Shown in pieces: positions 26,609 to 36,822 of a stretch of DNA of 64,000 nt. Position numbers and translations under genes: made by a program. The notes beneath the pieces were generated by a model. That model searched no databases, was not told the DNA's origin, and saw only the letters and a program-made list of their open reading frames with translations. Source of the stretch: Oscillospiraceae bacterium. Lineage in GTDB: Bacteria > Bacillota > Clostridia > Oscillospirales > CAG-382. Positions within the stretch are counted from its first letter, which is position 1. The number at the start of each line of letters is the position of its first letter. The stretch lies in the NCBI GenBank assembly GCA_015065165.1, contig SVQU01000005.1:1-64000 (forward strand), given 5' to 3'.

Positions 26609-28891
26609 TCATTTTTCGGTTGAAACAACCACGCCTTCGTCCTTAACGTCGGCATAAAGCTTTGAAACAGAATCGCGGTAGGAGTTAACGATAACCTCTG
26701 CAAGCTTATCCTCTACCTCGGTCTGAATAAGTCTGCGCAGATTTCTTGCGCCGTATTTTTCGGAATAACCCTTTTCCGCAAGATAATCCACCAGCTTTTC
26801 GCCGTATTCAAAGCTAATGCCCTTTTCCTCAAGCACCGAAACAAGGTCGCCAAGCATAATTTTGGTGATAGCCTTGAAGTTTTCGGTATTCAAGCGGTTG
26901 AACACAACGATTTCATCAACGCGGTTGATAAATTCGGGACGTAAAAATCCTTCCAAAGCCTTCATAACACGGCTTTGCTCGTTTTGCTGTACGCTTTCGC
27001 CAAAGCCTGCAACAGAATTACCCTCGCTGCTGCCCGCGTTGGTTGTCATTATAATAACGGTGTTTTCAAAATTAACCTCTTTGCCGTGGGCGTCGGTAAT
27101 TCTGCCGTCGTCAAGAATCTGCAAAAGTATATTCATAACGTCGGGGTGCGCCTTTTCGATTTCGTCAAACAAAACCACGGTGTAAGGCTTTCTGCGGATT
27201 TTCTCGGTTAACTGTCCCGCCTCGTCATAACCAACGTAACCGGGAGGCGAACCGATAATTCTCGAAACCGAATGCTTTTCCATAAATTCGCTCATATCAA
27301 GGCGGATTAATGCCTCGGGAGAATCGAAAAGATATCTTGCAAGCACCTTAACAAGCTCGGTCTTGCCCACACCCGTGCTGCCTGCAAAAATAAAGGAAAC
27401 AGGCTTCTTTTTATAGGAAATACCCGCGCGTGAACGTTTTATCGCCCTTGCGACGGTTTCCACCGCCTTGTCCTGACCGATAATACGTTCCTTAACCGCT
27501 TCCTCAAGACGGCGAATCTTTACAAATTCGTTTTCGCTGATATTGGTGGCGGGTACACCCGTCCAAACCTCGATAACCCTTGCAATTTCATCGTCGTTAA
27601 GCTCTAATTTATCTCTTTCCAGCGAAAGCTCGTTAAATTTTTCTTCCTTTTGTAAAATTGCGGTTTTTAAATCCGCGATTCTGCGGTAATAGCCTTCCTC
27701 GGGCTCTGCCTTTGCCTCCAATGCGCCAAGCTCATCTCTAAGCTTCTTCAACTCGTCCGAAACAAGGGCGATTTCGTTAATAATAGGAGAGTGCATTGCC
27801 ATATGCGAGCAAGCCTCGTCCATAAGGTCAATGGCTTTGTCGGGCAAAAATCTGTCGGTAATATATCTTTCGGAAAGCACAACCATTCTGCGAAGGAGAT
27901 AATCGGGGATGGTGATTCCGTGGTGCTTTTCGTAATATTTCTTAATTCCCGCAAGAATCTTAATGCTGTCCTCAATGGAAGGCTCGCCAATCATAACCGG
28001 CTGAAAACGTCTTTCCAAAGCGGCGTCCTTTTCGATATATTGGCGGTATTCCTTAAGGGTGGTTGCGCCGATAAGCTGAATTTCACCGCGGGAAAGGGCA
28101 GGCTTAAGAATATTCGCGGCGTTCATACCGCCCTCGGCGTTACCTGCGCCGACGATAGCGTGTACCTCATCGATAACCAAAATAACGTTGCCCGCCTTTT
28201 TGGTTTCTTCAATAAGACCGCGCATGCGGTTTTCAAACTGACCTCTGAACTGTGTACCTGCCACAACGGCTGTCATATCAACCAAATAAACCTCTTTGCC
28301 CTTAAGCTTATAGGGTACGTCCCCTGCGGCAATTTTTTGAGCAAGTGCTTCTGCTACGGCGGTTTTACCTACACCGGGTTCGCCGATAAGACAGGGATTG
28401 TTCTTTTGTCTGCGGGTGAGAATCTGAATAACACGCTCTAATTCGCTGTCTCTGCCAACGATGTTGTCAAGCTTGTTTTCTCTTGCTCTTTCGGTAAGAC
28501 AAATGCAAAAATCTCTAAGATAGCTTGCGCCTCTTTTGCCCTTTTGCTTGGGAGAACCCTGCTTTGCATCGCCGTTTTGGTTGTTATCTTCGGCTTCCGC
28601 AGGCTTGTTGCCGCCGAAAAATGCGTTGATGTCTATAGAGGGTGCTCTGCCCTCGTCATCCTCGCCCTCCTCGCCGTCCATAGGCATAAGGCCGTTCATA
28701 CCCTCGCTTATGGCGTCCAATTCCTCGGGACTTATATTCATTTGGTTTAAAATATCATCAATAGGCTTAATGCCCATTTCACGGGCGCATTTAATGCAAT
28801 AACCCTCGCTTGTTATTTTTCCGCCCTCGTTTTTCTGAACGAAAATTATGGCGGGGCGTATATTACAACGGGAACATCTCTTTAAATCCAT
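26609..28891 (-). CDS. ATP-dependent Clp protease ATP-binding subunit, ClpE-like (N-terminal zinc finger)
   Basis: N-terminal CxxC..CxxC 'CSRCNIRPA...GYCIKCARE', two AAA+ domains (GEPGVGKTAVAE; GSTGVGKTELVK), UVR-like linker. Confidence 0.88.
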   Translation of the reverse strand: MDLKRCSRCNIRPAIIFVQKNEGGKITSEGYCIKCAREMGIKPIDDILNQMNISPEELDAISEGMNGLMPMDGEEGEDDEGRAPSIDINAFFGGNKPAEAEDNNQNGDAKQGSPKQKGKRGASYLRDFCICLTERARENKLDNIVGRDSELERVIQILTRRQKNNPCLIGEPGVGKTAVAEALAQKIAAGDVPYKLKGKEVYLVDMTAVVAGTQFRGQFENRMRGLIEETKKAGNVILVIDEVHAIVGAGNAEGGMNAANILKPALSRGEIQLIGATTLKEYRQYIEKDAALERRFQPVMIGEPSIEDSIKILAGIKKYYEKHHGITIPDYLLRRMVVLSERYITDRFLPDKAIDLMDEACSHMAMHSPIINEIALVSDELKKLRDELGALEAKAEPEEGYYRRIADLKTAILQKEEKFNELSLERDKLELNDDEIARVIEVWTGVPATNISENEFVKIRRLEEAVKERIIGQDKAVETVARAIKRSRAGISYKKKPVSFIFAGSTGVGKTELVKVLARYLFDSPEALIRLDMSEFMEKHSVSRIIGSPPGYVGYDEAGQLTEKIRRKPYTVVLFDEIEKAHPDVMNILLQILDDGRITDAHGKEVNFENTVIIMTTNAGSSEGNSVAGFGESVQQNEQSRVMKALEGFLRPEFINRVDEIVVFNRLNTENFKAITKIMLGDLVSVLEEKGISFEYGEKLVDYLAEKGYSEKYGARNLRRLIQTEVEDKLAEVIVNSYRDSVSKLYADVKDEGVVVSTEK

Positions 28892-28909
28892 TTTCTGAAA
28901 AACACCTCT

Positions 28910-29467
28910 CTAATTTGCTTTATTAAAGACGTTTAAATTATATTTGCCCTTAAACTCTTTAAAATAATACATAGAAAGGGCGAAACTCATACAAATAACC
29001 ATAATCGCTACCACAACTATATCCAAGGTGGCGTTGCTTCTTATCATAAGGCGCAAAAAGGCGCAAACAAACAAAATCACCGTGGAAAGCTTACCGAACC
29101 AGCTTGCCGCAACAACAATATTACGCTCTTTTTTAATCCTTACCGATGCGTAAAGCATACCGAATTCCTTTAGGAATAAAAGGAAAACTACAATAAAATA
29201 TATATAGTTCTCCAAAGCAAAGCAAAATGCCGCCGCAAGCTGCATTATTTTGTCGGCTATCGGGTCAAGAATCTTGCCCACGTCGGTAATCCATCCGTTG
29301 CGTCTTGCCAGATAACCGTCCAATGCGTCGGTTATCCATGCCGTTACGTATATTATAGCCGCCACGTGAGCTTTATATTTGAAATAGCCCACTACAAACA
29401 AAGGAACCATAAACAAACGTAATACAGAAAGCATATTGGGGATTTGTCTTTTAAAATTTGAACTCAT
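28910..29467 (-). CDS. pgsA: CDP-alcohol phosphatidyltransferase family protein (PgsA-like)
   Basis: 'NMLSVLRLFMVPLFVVGYF', 'WITDALDGYLARRNGWITDVGKILDPIADKIMQ' (DGxxAR...GxxxDxxxD). Confidence 0.9.
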   Translation of the reverse strand: MSSNFKRQIPNMLSVLRLFMVPLFVVGYFKYKAHVAAIIYVTAWITDALDGYLARRNGWITDVGKILDPIADKIMQLAAAFCFALENYIYFIVVFLLFLKEFGMLYASVRIKKERNIVVAASWFGKLSTVILFVCAFLRLMIRSNATLDIVVVAIMVICMSFALSMYYFKEFKGKYNLNVFNKAN

Positions 29468-29488
29468 AAAACCTTATTTAATCCTAAA

Positions 29489-30199
29489 TTACATAAAGAA
29501 TGAAAAAATATCTATTTCGTTAAAAAACTTGAACAACAAGGTCTTTTCGGGAGCAAGGTTTGAAATAAAGTCGCTGCCCAAAAAGTCTGCGTTTGCAATA
29601 ATAAGATTTGCGATAAAGCAGAACAGCAAAACGCGAATAGCCGCCAGAACAACGCCCACAACGATACCCAAAAGCTTGTTGCAGGCATTAAGCACGGGCA
29701 AACGGAAAATCTGGTCGAGAATAAACGCGACTATCATAAGTATAATACGTGTGCCTATGTAAATAGCTACAATTGCCACCGCCATGGCGATGGTATGTAT
29801 AATAGGCTCGGCAATTTTTTCTGCCAATCTTGCGGTTGCTTCTTCCATACCCGAAACAACCTTATCCTCGTACCAATCGTTAAGGTTTTCGCTGTCTATA
29901 CCCGCAAGGGAAAGAAGATTGTTAAATTCTTCGCTCTTTCCGTCCAAAAGATTATCAATATCAAAAGAGCCGTCAAGCAAAATGTCGCTTATTTTTTCCT
30001 CGGTGGCGGTTCTTATAGAATCTCCAACGGGGGTTTGCTTTATAACCTCCGCCAAAGGTGTTGCAAAGGCGGCGGTAAGTGCAATAGCGATAATAAACGC
30101 AGATGCGCTTATGGCTGTCTTTACAAAACCGTTTTTTGCGGCGAAGTAAATTGTAAGACCTGCGATAAGAACAATGATAATATCAAGTGTCCAGGACAT
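29489..30199 (-). CDS. CvpA family membrane protein
   Basis: 'MSWTLDIIIVLIAGLTIYFAAKNGFVKTAISASAFIIAIALTAAFATPLAEVI' and C-terminal TM block. Confidence 0.8.
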   Translation of the reverse strand: MSWTLDIIIVLIAGLTIYFAAKNGFVKTAISASAFIIAIALTAAFATPLAEVIKQTPVGDSIRTATEEKISDILLDGSFDIDNLLDGKSEEFNNLLSLAGIDSENLNDWYEDKVVSGMEEATARLAEKIAEPIIHTIAMAVAIVAIYIGTRIILMIVAFILDQIFRLPVLNACNKLLGIVVGVVLAAIRVLLFCFIANLIIANADFLGSDFISNLAPEKTLLFKFFNEIDIFSFFM

Positions 30200-31435
30200 T
30201 TAGTTTTCCTCCTTAGGCTGGAAAGTGTTGAGGTCAAACACCTCGGCTTGGTTTTCGGCGAACAAAATTATATTGTCGTCGCCCTTAATAAGCGAGGTGT
30301 AGGATGTGGGTACGGAATAGGAAATGCTTTCGTCGGTTTCAAAATTAAAGACAGTTAATGCGCCGGGTGAAAGCACGTAATAGGCGTTTTCGGTGATAAC
30401 CGAATCCGAAACCGAAAACGGGAAATCGTGAGAGAAAATTTCCTCTGCGTTTAAATTGTAAATTACGGTATTGGTACCGCCCGAAAGCCCATCCAAGGCA
30501 TAGTTAAGCAAAATTCTGTCGTTTTCCACTCTGCCGGAAAGCAGGTTTTTGTTTGCAAAAGAAATTTCGCCTATAAGGTTGTTTTCGTTGTCAAAACTGC
30601 GAAGTCTGTCGCTGGTCATAAGACAAAAACCGCTGTCGGTGTAATATACACCCAAGGGTATTTCTCCCACAAACTTTTCTTCGAAAACAGCATCCTCCGA
30701 GCTTGTGCTCATTTTGGAAAGCAGTGTTACTATGTTACCGTTTTCGGAATAATGGAAGGCGGATATAACCTCGTTCCCTTTGGGAGAAATATCCACAAAG
30801 TCAACGTATTTATCCCCCAACAGCTTAGAATAAATCAAACGGAATTCCTTATCGTAAACATAAACCGCGCTGCGATAACCCTTTGCCGAGCTTGCGGCGA
30901 CAAACCCGCCGTCTTCCGAAGCGGCAAGCCAATATATAGGATAGTCAAAGGAGAGGGTGGATATGCGGGAATAGGAATTGAAAATACGCAACTCCTTGCC
31001 GCCCAAATCGTAACAGAAAAGGTTTATCCCGTTGTTTTCAACCTTGGGGTGGTCAAGAGAAAACGCCTCGCGAAGTATGGTTTCTCCGTCCCAGCCGATA
31101 ACCGTAAGCCCGTTTTCGTTAAGCACCGCAAGGTCGCCCTTAAAAATCAAGCCTCGGTTGCCCTCACTGCCGTCGAATGCAAGCAAACTGCCTGTTTCGC
31201 GCTGTTCCTCCTCGGCAGGGTTGATAAACTTAAGCATATACCTGAAGTTTTCCATAGATATTTCGCTTGCGTGAAAAGCCAGCGAATATACTGCAAAGGC
31301 AACCGCAAAAATTATACAAGCGTAGCGTATAACCGCGCTGATTCGCGCCAGTTTCAAATAATGGCTGTTAACCGACGGCAGTTCCCGCTTTTTGCGAGAC
31401 GTCCGTTTATCCTTAAATACCGAAAAAGCTCCCAT
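30200..31435 (-). CDS. DUF5711 family protein (membrane-anchored beta-propeller-like)
   Basis: N-terminal basic/TM segment then beta-rich repeats 'GLIFKGDLAVLNENGLTVIGWDGETILREAFSLDHPKV'. Confidence 0.7.
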   Translation of the reverse strand: MGAFSVFKDKRTSRKKRELPSVNSHYLKLARISAVIRYACIIFAVAFAVYSLAFHASEISMENFRYMLKFINPAEEEQRETGSLLAFDGSEGNRGLIFKGDLAVLNENGLTVIGWDGETILREAFSLDHPKVENNGINLFCYDLGGKELRIFNSYSRISTLSFDYPIYWLAASEDGGFVAASSAKGYRSAVYVYDKEFRLIYSKLLGDKYVDFVDISPKGNEVISAFHYSENGNIVTLLSKMSTSSEDAVFEEKFVGEIPLGVYYTDSGFCLMTSDRLRSFDNENNLIGEISFANKNLLSGRVENDRILLNYALDGLSGGTNTVIYNLNAEEIFSHDFPFSVSDSVITENAYYVLSPGALTVFNFETDESISYSVPTSYTSLIKGDDNIILFAENQAEVFDLNTFQPKEEN

Positions 31436-31475
31436 TTACGGCTCCTTTCTTTATAAATCAAAACTGTGTTTATTA

Positions 31476-32225
31476 TTAAAACTCAAAATCCTTGTAAAAC
31501 ACCCTGTTAAGCATAAGTCCCTTTGCAGGGGCGGTGGTTCCCGCATTGGCGCGGTTTTTGGAAATAATAATTTCCTCCATAGAGGGCATTTCGGCTCCGC
31601 TTGCCTTTTCGGCAACGGTACCCGCAACAATTCTTACCATATTATACAAAAATCCGTCGGCGGCTATTGTTAAAGCAAGTATATCGCCTTGTCGCTCAAT
31701 GTTGCAATATTTTATCTCGCGCACCGTGTCGACAATCTTCGAGCCGCTTGCCATAAATGCGGCAAAATCCTTTTTGCCAACCAATTCGTCGCAAAGCTTT
31801 TGGGCGATTTTTTCGTCTATATGCCGTGTGAACTGCCAAGCGGTGGCTTCTTCAAAAGGGTTTCTTATTTTGCTGTTGTAAATGCGATAGATATATTCCT
31901 TGCCCAATGCATCGTATCTGGGGTGGAACCCCTCGGGGGCGTTTAACGCCGAAACAATGGCAATATCACTTGGCAATGCGGTGTTAATTGCCTGGGGTAA
32001 AGCCTCGCAGGGGATTTCGGGAAGCTCTCCGCAAACCAAAGCCACAAAGCCCTTTGCGTGCACACCCGAATCGGTACGGCTGCAACCCGTAAGGCTAACC
32101 TTAACACCGAAAATCCTCTCGCATGCCTTTTGTACCGTTTCCTGAACGGTAGGCTTGTTTGGCTGAACCTGCCAACCGCAATAGTCAGCGCCCATATATG
32201 CTATTTTCAAAATATAGCCCTTCAA
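31476..32225 (-). CDS. truA: tRNA pseudouridine(38-40) synthase
   Basis: 'YMGADYCGWQVQPNKPTVQETVQKA', 'GCSRTDSGVHAKGFVAL'. Confidence 0.95.
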   Translation of the reverse strand: MKGYILKIAYMGADYCGWQVQPNKPTVQETVQKACERIFGVKVSLTGCSRTDSGVHAKGFVALVCGELPEIPCEALPQAINTALPSDIAIVSALNAPEGFHPRYDALGKEYIYRIYNSKIRNPFEEATAWQFTRHIDEKIAQKLCDELVGKKDFAAFMASGSKIVDTVREIKYCNIERQGDILALTIAADGFLYNMVRIVAGTVAEKASGAEMPSMEEIIISKNRANAGTTAPAKGLMLNRVFYKDFEF

Positions 32226-32280
32226 TGGTAAACTCCCTTTGAATTATAGGTTTATTTTTTTAACCGGTTAAGAACAAATT

Positions 32281-33099
32281 TTAAATTAAAAAGTAAATTT
32301 TATTAAGAAAAACAATTCCCACGATAACCGCCGTAACGCAGAAAAGGAAAACATAATCCGAAGCCGAGGCTTTCATAACCTTAAGCTTGGTTCTGCCCTC
32401 TCCGCCGTGATAACAGCGACATTCCATAGCATCCGCCAATTCCTCCGCCCTGCGTACCGCCGAAACGAACAAGGGGATAAGTATGGGGATTAAAGCCTTA
32501 ACACGGCTTATAATATTTCCGCTTTCAAAATCGGCACATCTTGATTTCTGCGCCGAAATGATTTTGTTTGTTTCTTCAATCAAGGTGGGGATAAAGCGTA
32601 ATGCGATAGACATCATCATTGCGAATTCGTGCACGGGCACGCCGATTTTCTTCAAGGGCGAAAGCAGACTTTCGATAGAATCGGTAAGCTCTAATGGGCT
32701 GGTGGTAAAGGAAATTAACACGCTCGTACCCAAAACCAGTGAAAGAAGCCTTATAAGCATCATCACCGCGTTGCGTATGCCCTGCTTGTAAATTTTTATA
32801 AACCCTAACTGAACCAAAGGGTCGCCGCCGCCCGCAGTGAAAAATAAATTTATCACCGCGGTGAAGATTAAAACGAATATCAAGGGCTTTACGGATTTAA
32901 TAAGCACCGAAAACCTTACACCCGAGCAAACCATAAGAAACAAGGTTAAACCCATTCCCAACAAAACCGCGGGAACGCTGTTTGCCATAAGTATAATGAC
33001 CAGATATTCTATCATCATTATCATTTTTATCCGCGGGTCGGTGCGGTGAAGCAACGAATTGCCGGGATAATACTGACCGAAGGTTACGTCTTTAAGCAT
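32281..33099 (-). CDS. ecfT: Energy-coupling factor transporter transmembrane protein EcfT
   Basis: 'GQYYPGNSLLHRTDPRIKMIMMI', 'AQKSRCADFESGNIISRVKALIPILIPLFVSAVRRAEELADAMECRCYHGG'. Confidence 0.93.
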   Translation of the reverse strand: MLKDVTFGQYYPGNSLLHRTDPRIKMIMMIEYLVIILMANSVPAVLLGMGLTLFLMVCSGVRFSVLIKSVKPLIFVLIFTAVINLFFTAGGGDPLVQLGFIKIYKQGIRNAVMMLIRLLSLVLGTSVLISFTTSPLELTDSIESLLSPLKKIGVPVHEFAMMMSIALRFIPTLIEETNKIISAQKSRCADFESGNIISRVKALIPILIPLFVSAVRRAEELADAMECRCYHGGEGRTKLKVMKASASDYVFLFCVTAVIVGIVFLNKIYFLI

Positions 33100-33952
33100 T
33101 ATTTATACCTAAAATTTTCTCTAACATATTCTTTGCGTATTTAACCGTATATACGTCCGAGCTTTCGCATATACCGCGCTTTTTAAGCTCGATAAAAAGC
33201 TTTGTTATCTGGGGCAAATCCAAATCGGCGTCAAAAAGCTTTTCCGCCTGCATAAATATTTCCTCGGTTGTGCCCTGCATATACACCTCGCCGTTTTTCA
33301 TAACCAAAATACGGTCGGCATATTTTGCGATATCCTCCATACTGTGGGAGATAATTATCAAGGTTGCGCCGTAGGTGTTTTTATATTCCTGCAAGCCGCC
33401 CAAAATTTCCTCTCTGCCCCTGGGGTCCAGTCCGGCGGCTGGCTCGTCCAAAACCAAAACCTCGGGGCGCATCGCCAAAACACCCGCAATAGCGGCGCGG
33501 CGCTTTTGACCGCCCGAAAGCTCAAAGGGCGAACGCTTAAGCTCCCTCTCGCTCAATCCGCAAAACCTCGCGGCAAGGGCAACGCGCTCTTTAATTTCGG
33601 CGTCCGACAATTTAATGTTCTTCGGCCCGAAGGCGATGTCTGCCTCTACGGTTTCGTCAAAAAGCTGATATTCGGGATATTGAAAAACCAAACCCACGCG
33701 GCTTCTTATCTTAACCATTTCCTTGGGCTTTTCCCAAATATCCCTGCCACCTAAAAGAACCTTGCCCGATGTGGGGGTTAAAAGTCCGTTTAAAAGCGAA
33801 GCAAGGGTGCTTTTTCCGCTGCCCGTATGACCGATTATTCCCGTTGTCATCCCTTTGGGGAATTCAACGTTTATATTGTTAAGCGCGGCTTTGCGAAAGG
33901 GTGTGTTCTCTCCGTAAATAACGCTTATATCCTTAAGTTCAATTGCGTTCAT
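33092..33952 (-). CDS. ecfA2: Energy-coupling factor transporter ATPase (EcfA2)
   Basis: 'GHTGSGKSTLASLLNGLLTPTSG', 'LGLVFQYPEYQLFDETVEADIAFGPKN', 'SGGQKRRAAIAGVLAM'. Confidence 0.92.
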   Translation of the reverse strand: MNAIELKDISVIYGENTPFRKAALNNINVEFPKGMTTGIIGHTGSGKSTLASLLNGLLTPTSGKVLLGGRDIWEKPKEMVKIRSRVGLVFQYPEYQLFDETVEADIAFGPKNIKLSDAEIKERVALAARFCGLSERELKRSPFELSGGQKRRAAIAGVLAMRPEVLVLDEPAAGLDPRGREEILGGLQEYKNTYGATLIIISHSMEDIAKYADRILVMKNGEVYMQGTTEEIFMQAEKLFDADLDLPQITKLFIELKKRGICESSDVYTVKYAKNMLEKILGINNA

Positions 33953-33961
33953 ATCCTGTTC

Positions 33962-34807
33962 CTAATCGGACCTTGTGTTTTTATAAAGCTTGGTGATAAC
34001 CTCTGCGGCATCCATTGCGTGTAAAACTCCGCGGGGGGTGTCCGCACCGTCTTTTTCAAGAAGATATAAAAGCTCGGTAACCTGCGGAACGTCCAAAGCC
34101 ACCGAATGGAGCTTTTCTACCTGTGTGAAAATTTCCTCGGGTGTGCCGTCCGCGACAATCTCCCCTTGGTTCATAACCACAATTCTGTCGGCTTCCACCG
34201 CCTCGTTCATATAATGGGTTATGGTTACAACGGTAATCCCCATTTCCTTGTTAAGACGCTTCATAGCGGCGGTAATTTCTTTTCTGCCGTTGGGGTCTAA
34301 CATAGAGGTGGCTTCGTCGAAAATAATACATTCGGGGCTCATTGCCAAAACGCCCGCAATGGCAATCCTTTGCTTTTGACCGCCCGAAAGCTTATAGGTG
34401 GCGTGGCGGGCATATTCCGTCATACCGACGGTTTCAAGGGCAGAATCAACCCTTTTGCGAATTTCCTCCCTTGGCAAACCCAAATTTTCGGGAGCAAAGG
34501 CAATATCCTCTTCCACAACGCTTGCCACAAGCTGGTTGTCGGGGTTTTGAAAAATCATACCGCATTTTTTGCGTATCTCAAAGGATTTTTCCTCATGGGC
34601 GGTATCAAGCCCATCCACCAAAACCTTTCCGCTTGCAGGCAAAAGTATCCCGCACAAAAGCTTGGCAAGGGTGCTTTTCCCACAGCCGTTGTGTCCTAAA
34701 ACGGCGACAAAACTGCCTTTTTCAATTGTAAGGTTCAATTTGTTTATAACGTTAGGTTCTGCGGGTGAATAAGAAAAGCTTAAATCCCGCGCTTGGATAA
34801 AAGACAT
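33962..34807 (-). CDS. ecfA1: Energy-coupling factor transporter ATPase (EcfA1)
   Basis: 'GHNGCGKSTLAKLLCGILLPASG', 'GMIFQNPDNQLVASVVEEDIAFAPENLGL'. Confidence 0.92.
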   Translation of the reverse strand: MSFIQARDLSFSYSPAEPNVINKLNLTIEKGSFVAVLGHNGCGKSTLAKLLCGILLPASGKVLVDGLDTAHEEKSFEIRKKCGMIFQNPDNQLVASVVEEDIAFAPENLGLPREEIRKRVDSALETVGMTEYARHATYKLSGGQKQRIAIAGVLAMSPECIIFDEATSMLDPNGRKEITAAMKRLNKEMGITVVTITHYMNEAVEADRIVVMNQGEIVADGTPEEIFTQVEKLHSVALDVPQVTELLYLLEKDGADTPRGVLHAMDAAEVITKLYKNTRSD

Positions 34808-34841
34808 ATTTTGCTCACTCTATCTAAAATAATCCTTTGGT

Positions 34842-35699
34842 TCAGGGCATCCAACGGCTTGCCGCGCCGCAGGGGAGAAATTCTCCGCTTTCCTCAATGG
34901 GAAGCCCCAATTCCTCGCTGACAACACTTCCGCCGAAGCGTTTTGTGTGTTTTCTTAATATATATCCGTTGGTGGCAGGGGAAAGACCTGTGGTGTAAGA
35001 GTTCAAAAGAACAAACAAGGGGTTGTCCGAAAGAACCTGACAAACAAGCTCTACAAAATCGTCAAGACTTTCCTCGATAATCCATTTTTCCCCGTTGGGA
35101 CCTCTGCCGAAGGAGGGCGGGTCTAAAATAATCGCATCGTATTTATTACCGCGGCGGATTTCTCTTGCCACAAACTTAAAACAGTCGTCGGCGATATAAC
35201 GAATTCTGTCGTTGGGTATACCCGAAAGCTCGGCGTTTCTCTTTGCCTTTTGGATAATCTTCTTGGAAGCATCCACGTGGCAAACGAAAGCCCCCGCCTT
35301 TGCCGCGGCAACGCTTGCGCCGCCTGTATATGCAAAAAGGTTGAGAAGCTTTATTTCACGTCCGCTTTCTTTAATAAGCTTGGAAAACCAATCCCAGTTT
35401 ACCGCCTGCTCGGGGAACAATCCCGTGTGCTTAAATCCCATTGCGGAGATACCGAACTTAAGGTCGCCGTAGGAAATAATCCATTCCTCGGGCACGTCCT
35501 TTTTAATCCAATCGCCCCCGCCCGAACGGGAACGGCGGTATATGCCGTCTGCCTTTTTCCAGCCTTTGTGGTTTTTCTCGCCGTGCCAGATAACCTGCGG
35601 GTCGGGGCGCACCAAGGTGAAATCCCCCCATTTTTCCAAACGTTCCCCGTCGGCTGTGTCCAACAAACGGTAATCCTTCCAATTGTCTGCTTTAAACAT
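34842..35699 (-). CDS. Class I SAM-dependent methyltransferase (RlmI/RlmK-like)
   Basis: 'LLNLFAYTGGASVAAAKAGAFVCHVDASKKIIQKAKRNAELSGI', 'YDAIILDPPSFGRGPNGEKW'. Confidence 0.88.
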   Translation of the reverse strand: MFKADNWKDYRLLDTADGERLEKWGDFTLVRPDPQVIWHGEKNHKGWKKADGIYRRSRSGGGDWIKKDVPEEWIISYGDLKFGISAMGFKHTGLFPEQAVNWDWFSKLIKESGREIKLLNLFAYTGGASVAAAKAGAFVCHVDASKKIIQKAKRNAELSGIPNDRIRYIADDCFKFVAREIRRGNKYDAIILDPPSFGRGPNGEKWIIEESLDDFVELVCQVLSDNPLFVLLNSYTTGLSPATNGYILRKHTKRFGGSVVSEELGLPIEESGEFLPCGAASRWMP

Positions 35700-35742
35700 A
35701 AATTAACTCCGTAAACGCAAAGGGGCAATATCCCCTTGCGTA

Positions 35743-36822
35743 TTATAAACTGTCGCCAAAACTCATTTGGTCTGCCATAGAATCGGGCACTTCCAATCCA
35801 AGGTGTCGATATGCACCTGCGGTAGCGCAACGCCCTCTCGGTGTGCGGTTAAGAAATCCAAGCTGTAAAAGATAAGGCTCGTAAACGTCCTCCAGCGTTA
35901 CCGATTCCTCACCGATAACCGCCGCCAGAGTTTCAAGCCCAACAGGGCCGCCGCCGAAATGCTTGATAATTGCGGTTAACATTCTTCTGTCCACCGCGTC
36001 TAATCCAAGAGCATCCACCTCCAAAGCGTCAAGCGCCTTGCGGGTGATGGGAAAATCGATAACTCCGTTACCCTCTACAATGGCAAAATCCCTAACTCGC
36101 TTTAAAAATCTGTTGGCAATACGGGGAGTGCCTCGCGAGCGCAAGGCGATTTCATATGCGCCGTCGGCGGTAATGGGAACACCCAAAATACCTGCGGAAC
36201 GGGTTATAATAAGCGCCAATTCCTCGGGGGTGTAAAGCTCAAGACGGAAAATCATTCCGAATCTGTCTCTCAAGGGTGAGGAAAGCTGTCCCGCCCTTGT
36301 GGTTGCGCCTATAAGGGTAAATGGCTTAAGAGGTATGCGTATAGACCTCGCCGAAGGCCCCTTGCCCATCATAAGGTCAAGGGCAAAATCCTCCATTGCG
36401 GGGTATAAAACCTCCTCCACCTGTCTTGGGAGGCGGTGAATTTCGTCGATAAATAAAATATCGTTTCTTTCAAGGGTGGTAAGCAAAGCCGCAAGGTCGC
36501 CCGCCTTTTCAATAGCAGGGCCGCTGGTTACCTTAAGGTTAACCCCCAATTCTCCCGCCACAATGCAGGAAAGGGTGGTTTTGCCCAAGCCGGGTGGGCC
36601 GTGAAGCAAAACGTGGTCAAGGCTGTCGCCCCTTGAGGCGGCGGCTTTGATGAATATGGAAAGGTTGTCCTTAACCTTTTGCTGACCAACGTATTCCGAA
36701 AGGCTTTTCGGTCTTAACGAGAACTCGTTTTCCGAATCCTCTGCCGAAAATTCCGCGCCGGTTATACGGCTTTCAAAATCGAAATCCTCGGAATAATCGG
36801 GTATTTTAGAATTAATAGGCAT
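35743..36822 (-). CDS. ruvB: Holliday junction branch migration DNA helicase RuvB
   Basis: '[50 protein letters not shown]'. Confidence 0.96.
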   Translation of the reverse strand: MPINSKIPDYSEDFDFESRITGAEFSAEDSENEFSLRPKSLSEYVGQQKVKDNLSIFIKAAASRGDSLDHVLLHGPPGLGKTTLSCIVAGELGVNLKVTSGPAIEKAGDLAALLTTLERNDILFIDEIHRLPRQVEEVLYPAMEDFALDLMMGKGPSARSIRIPLKPFTLIGATTRAGQLSSPLRDRFGMIFRLELYTPEELALIITRSAGILGVPITADGAYEIALRSRGTPRIANRFLKRVRDFAIVEGNGVIDFPITRKALDALEVDALGLDAVDRRMLTAIIKHFGGGPVGLETLAAVIGEESVTLEDVYEPYLLQLGFLNRTPRGRCATAGAYRHLGLEVPDSMADQMSFGDSL

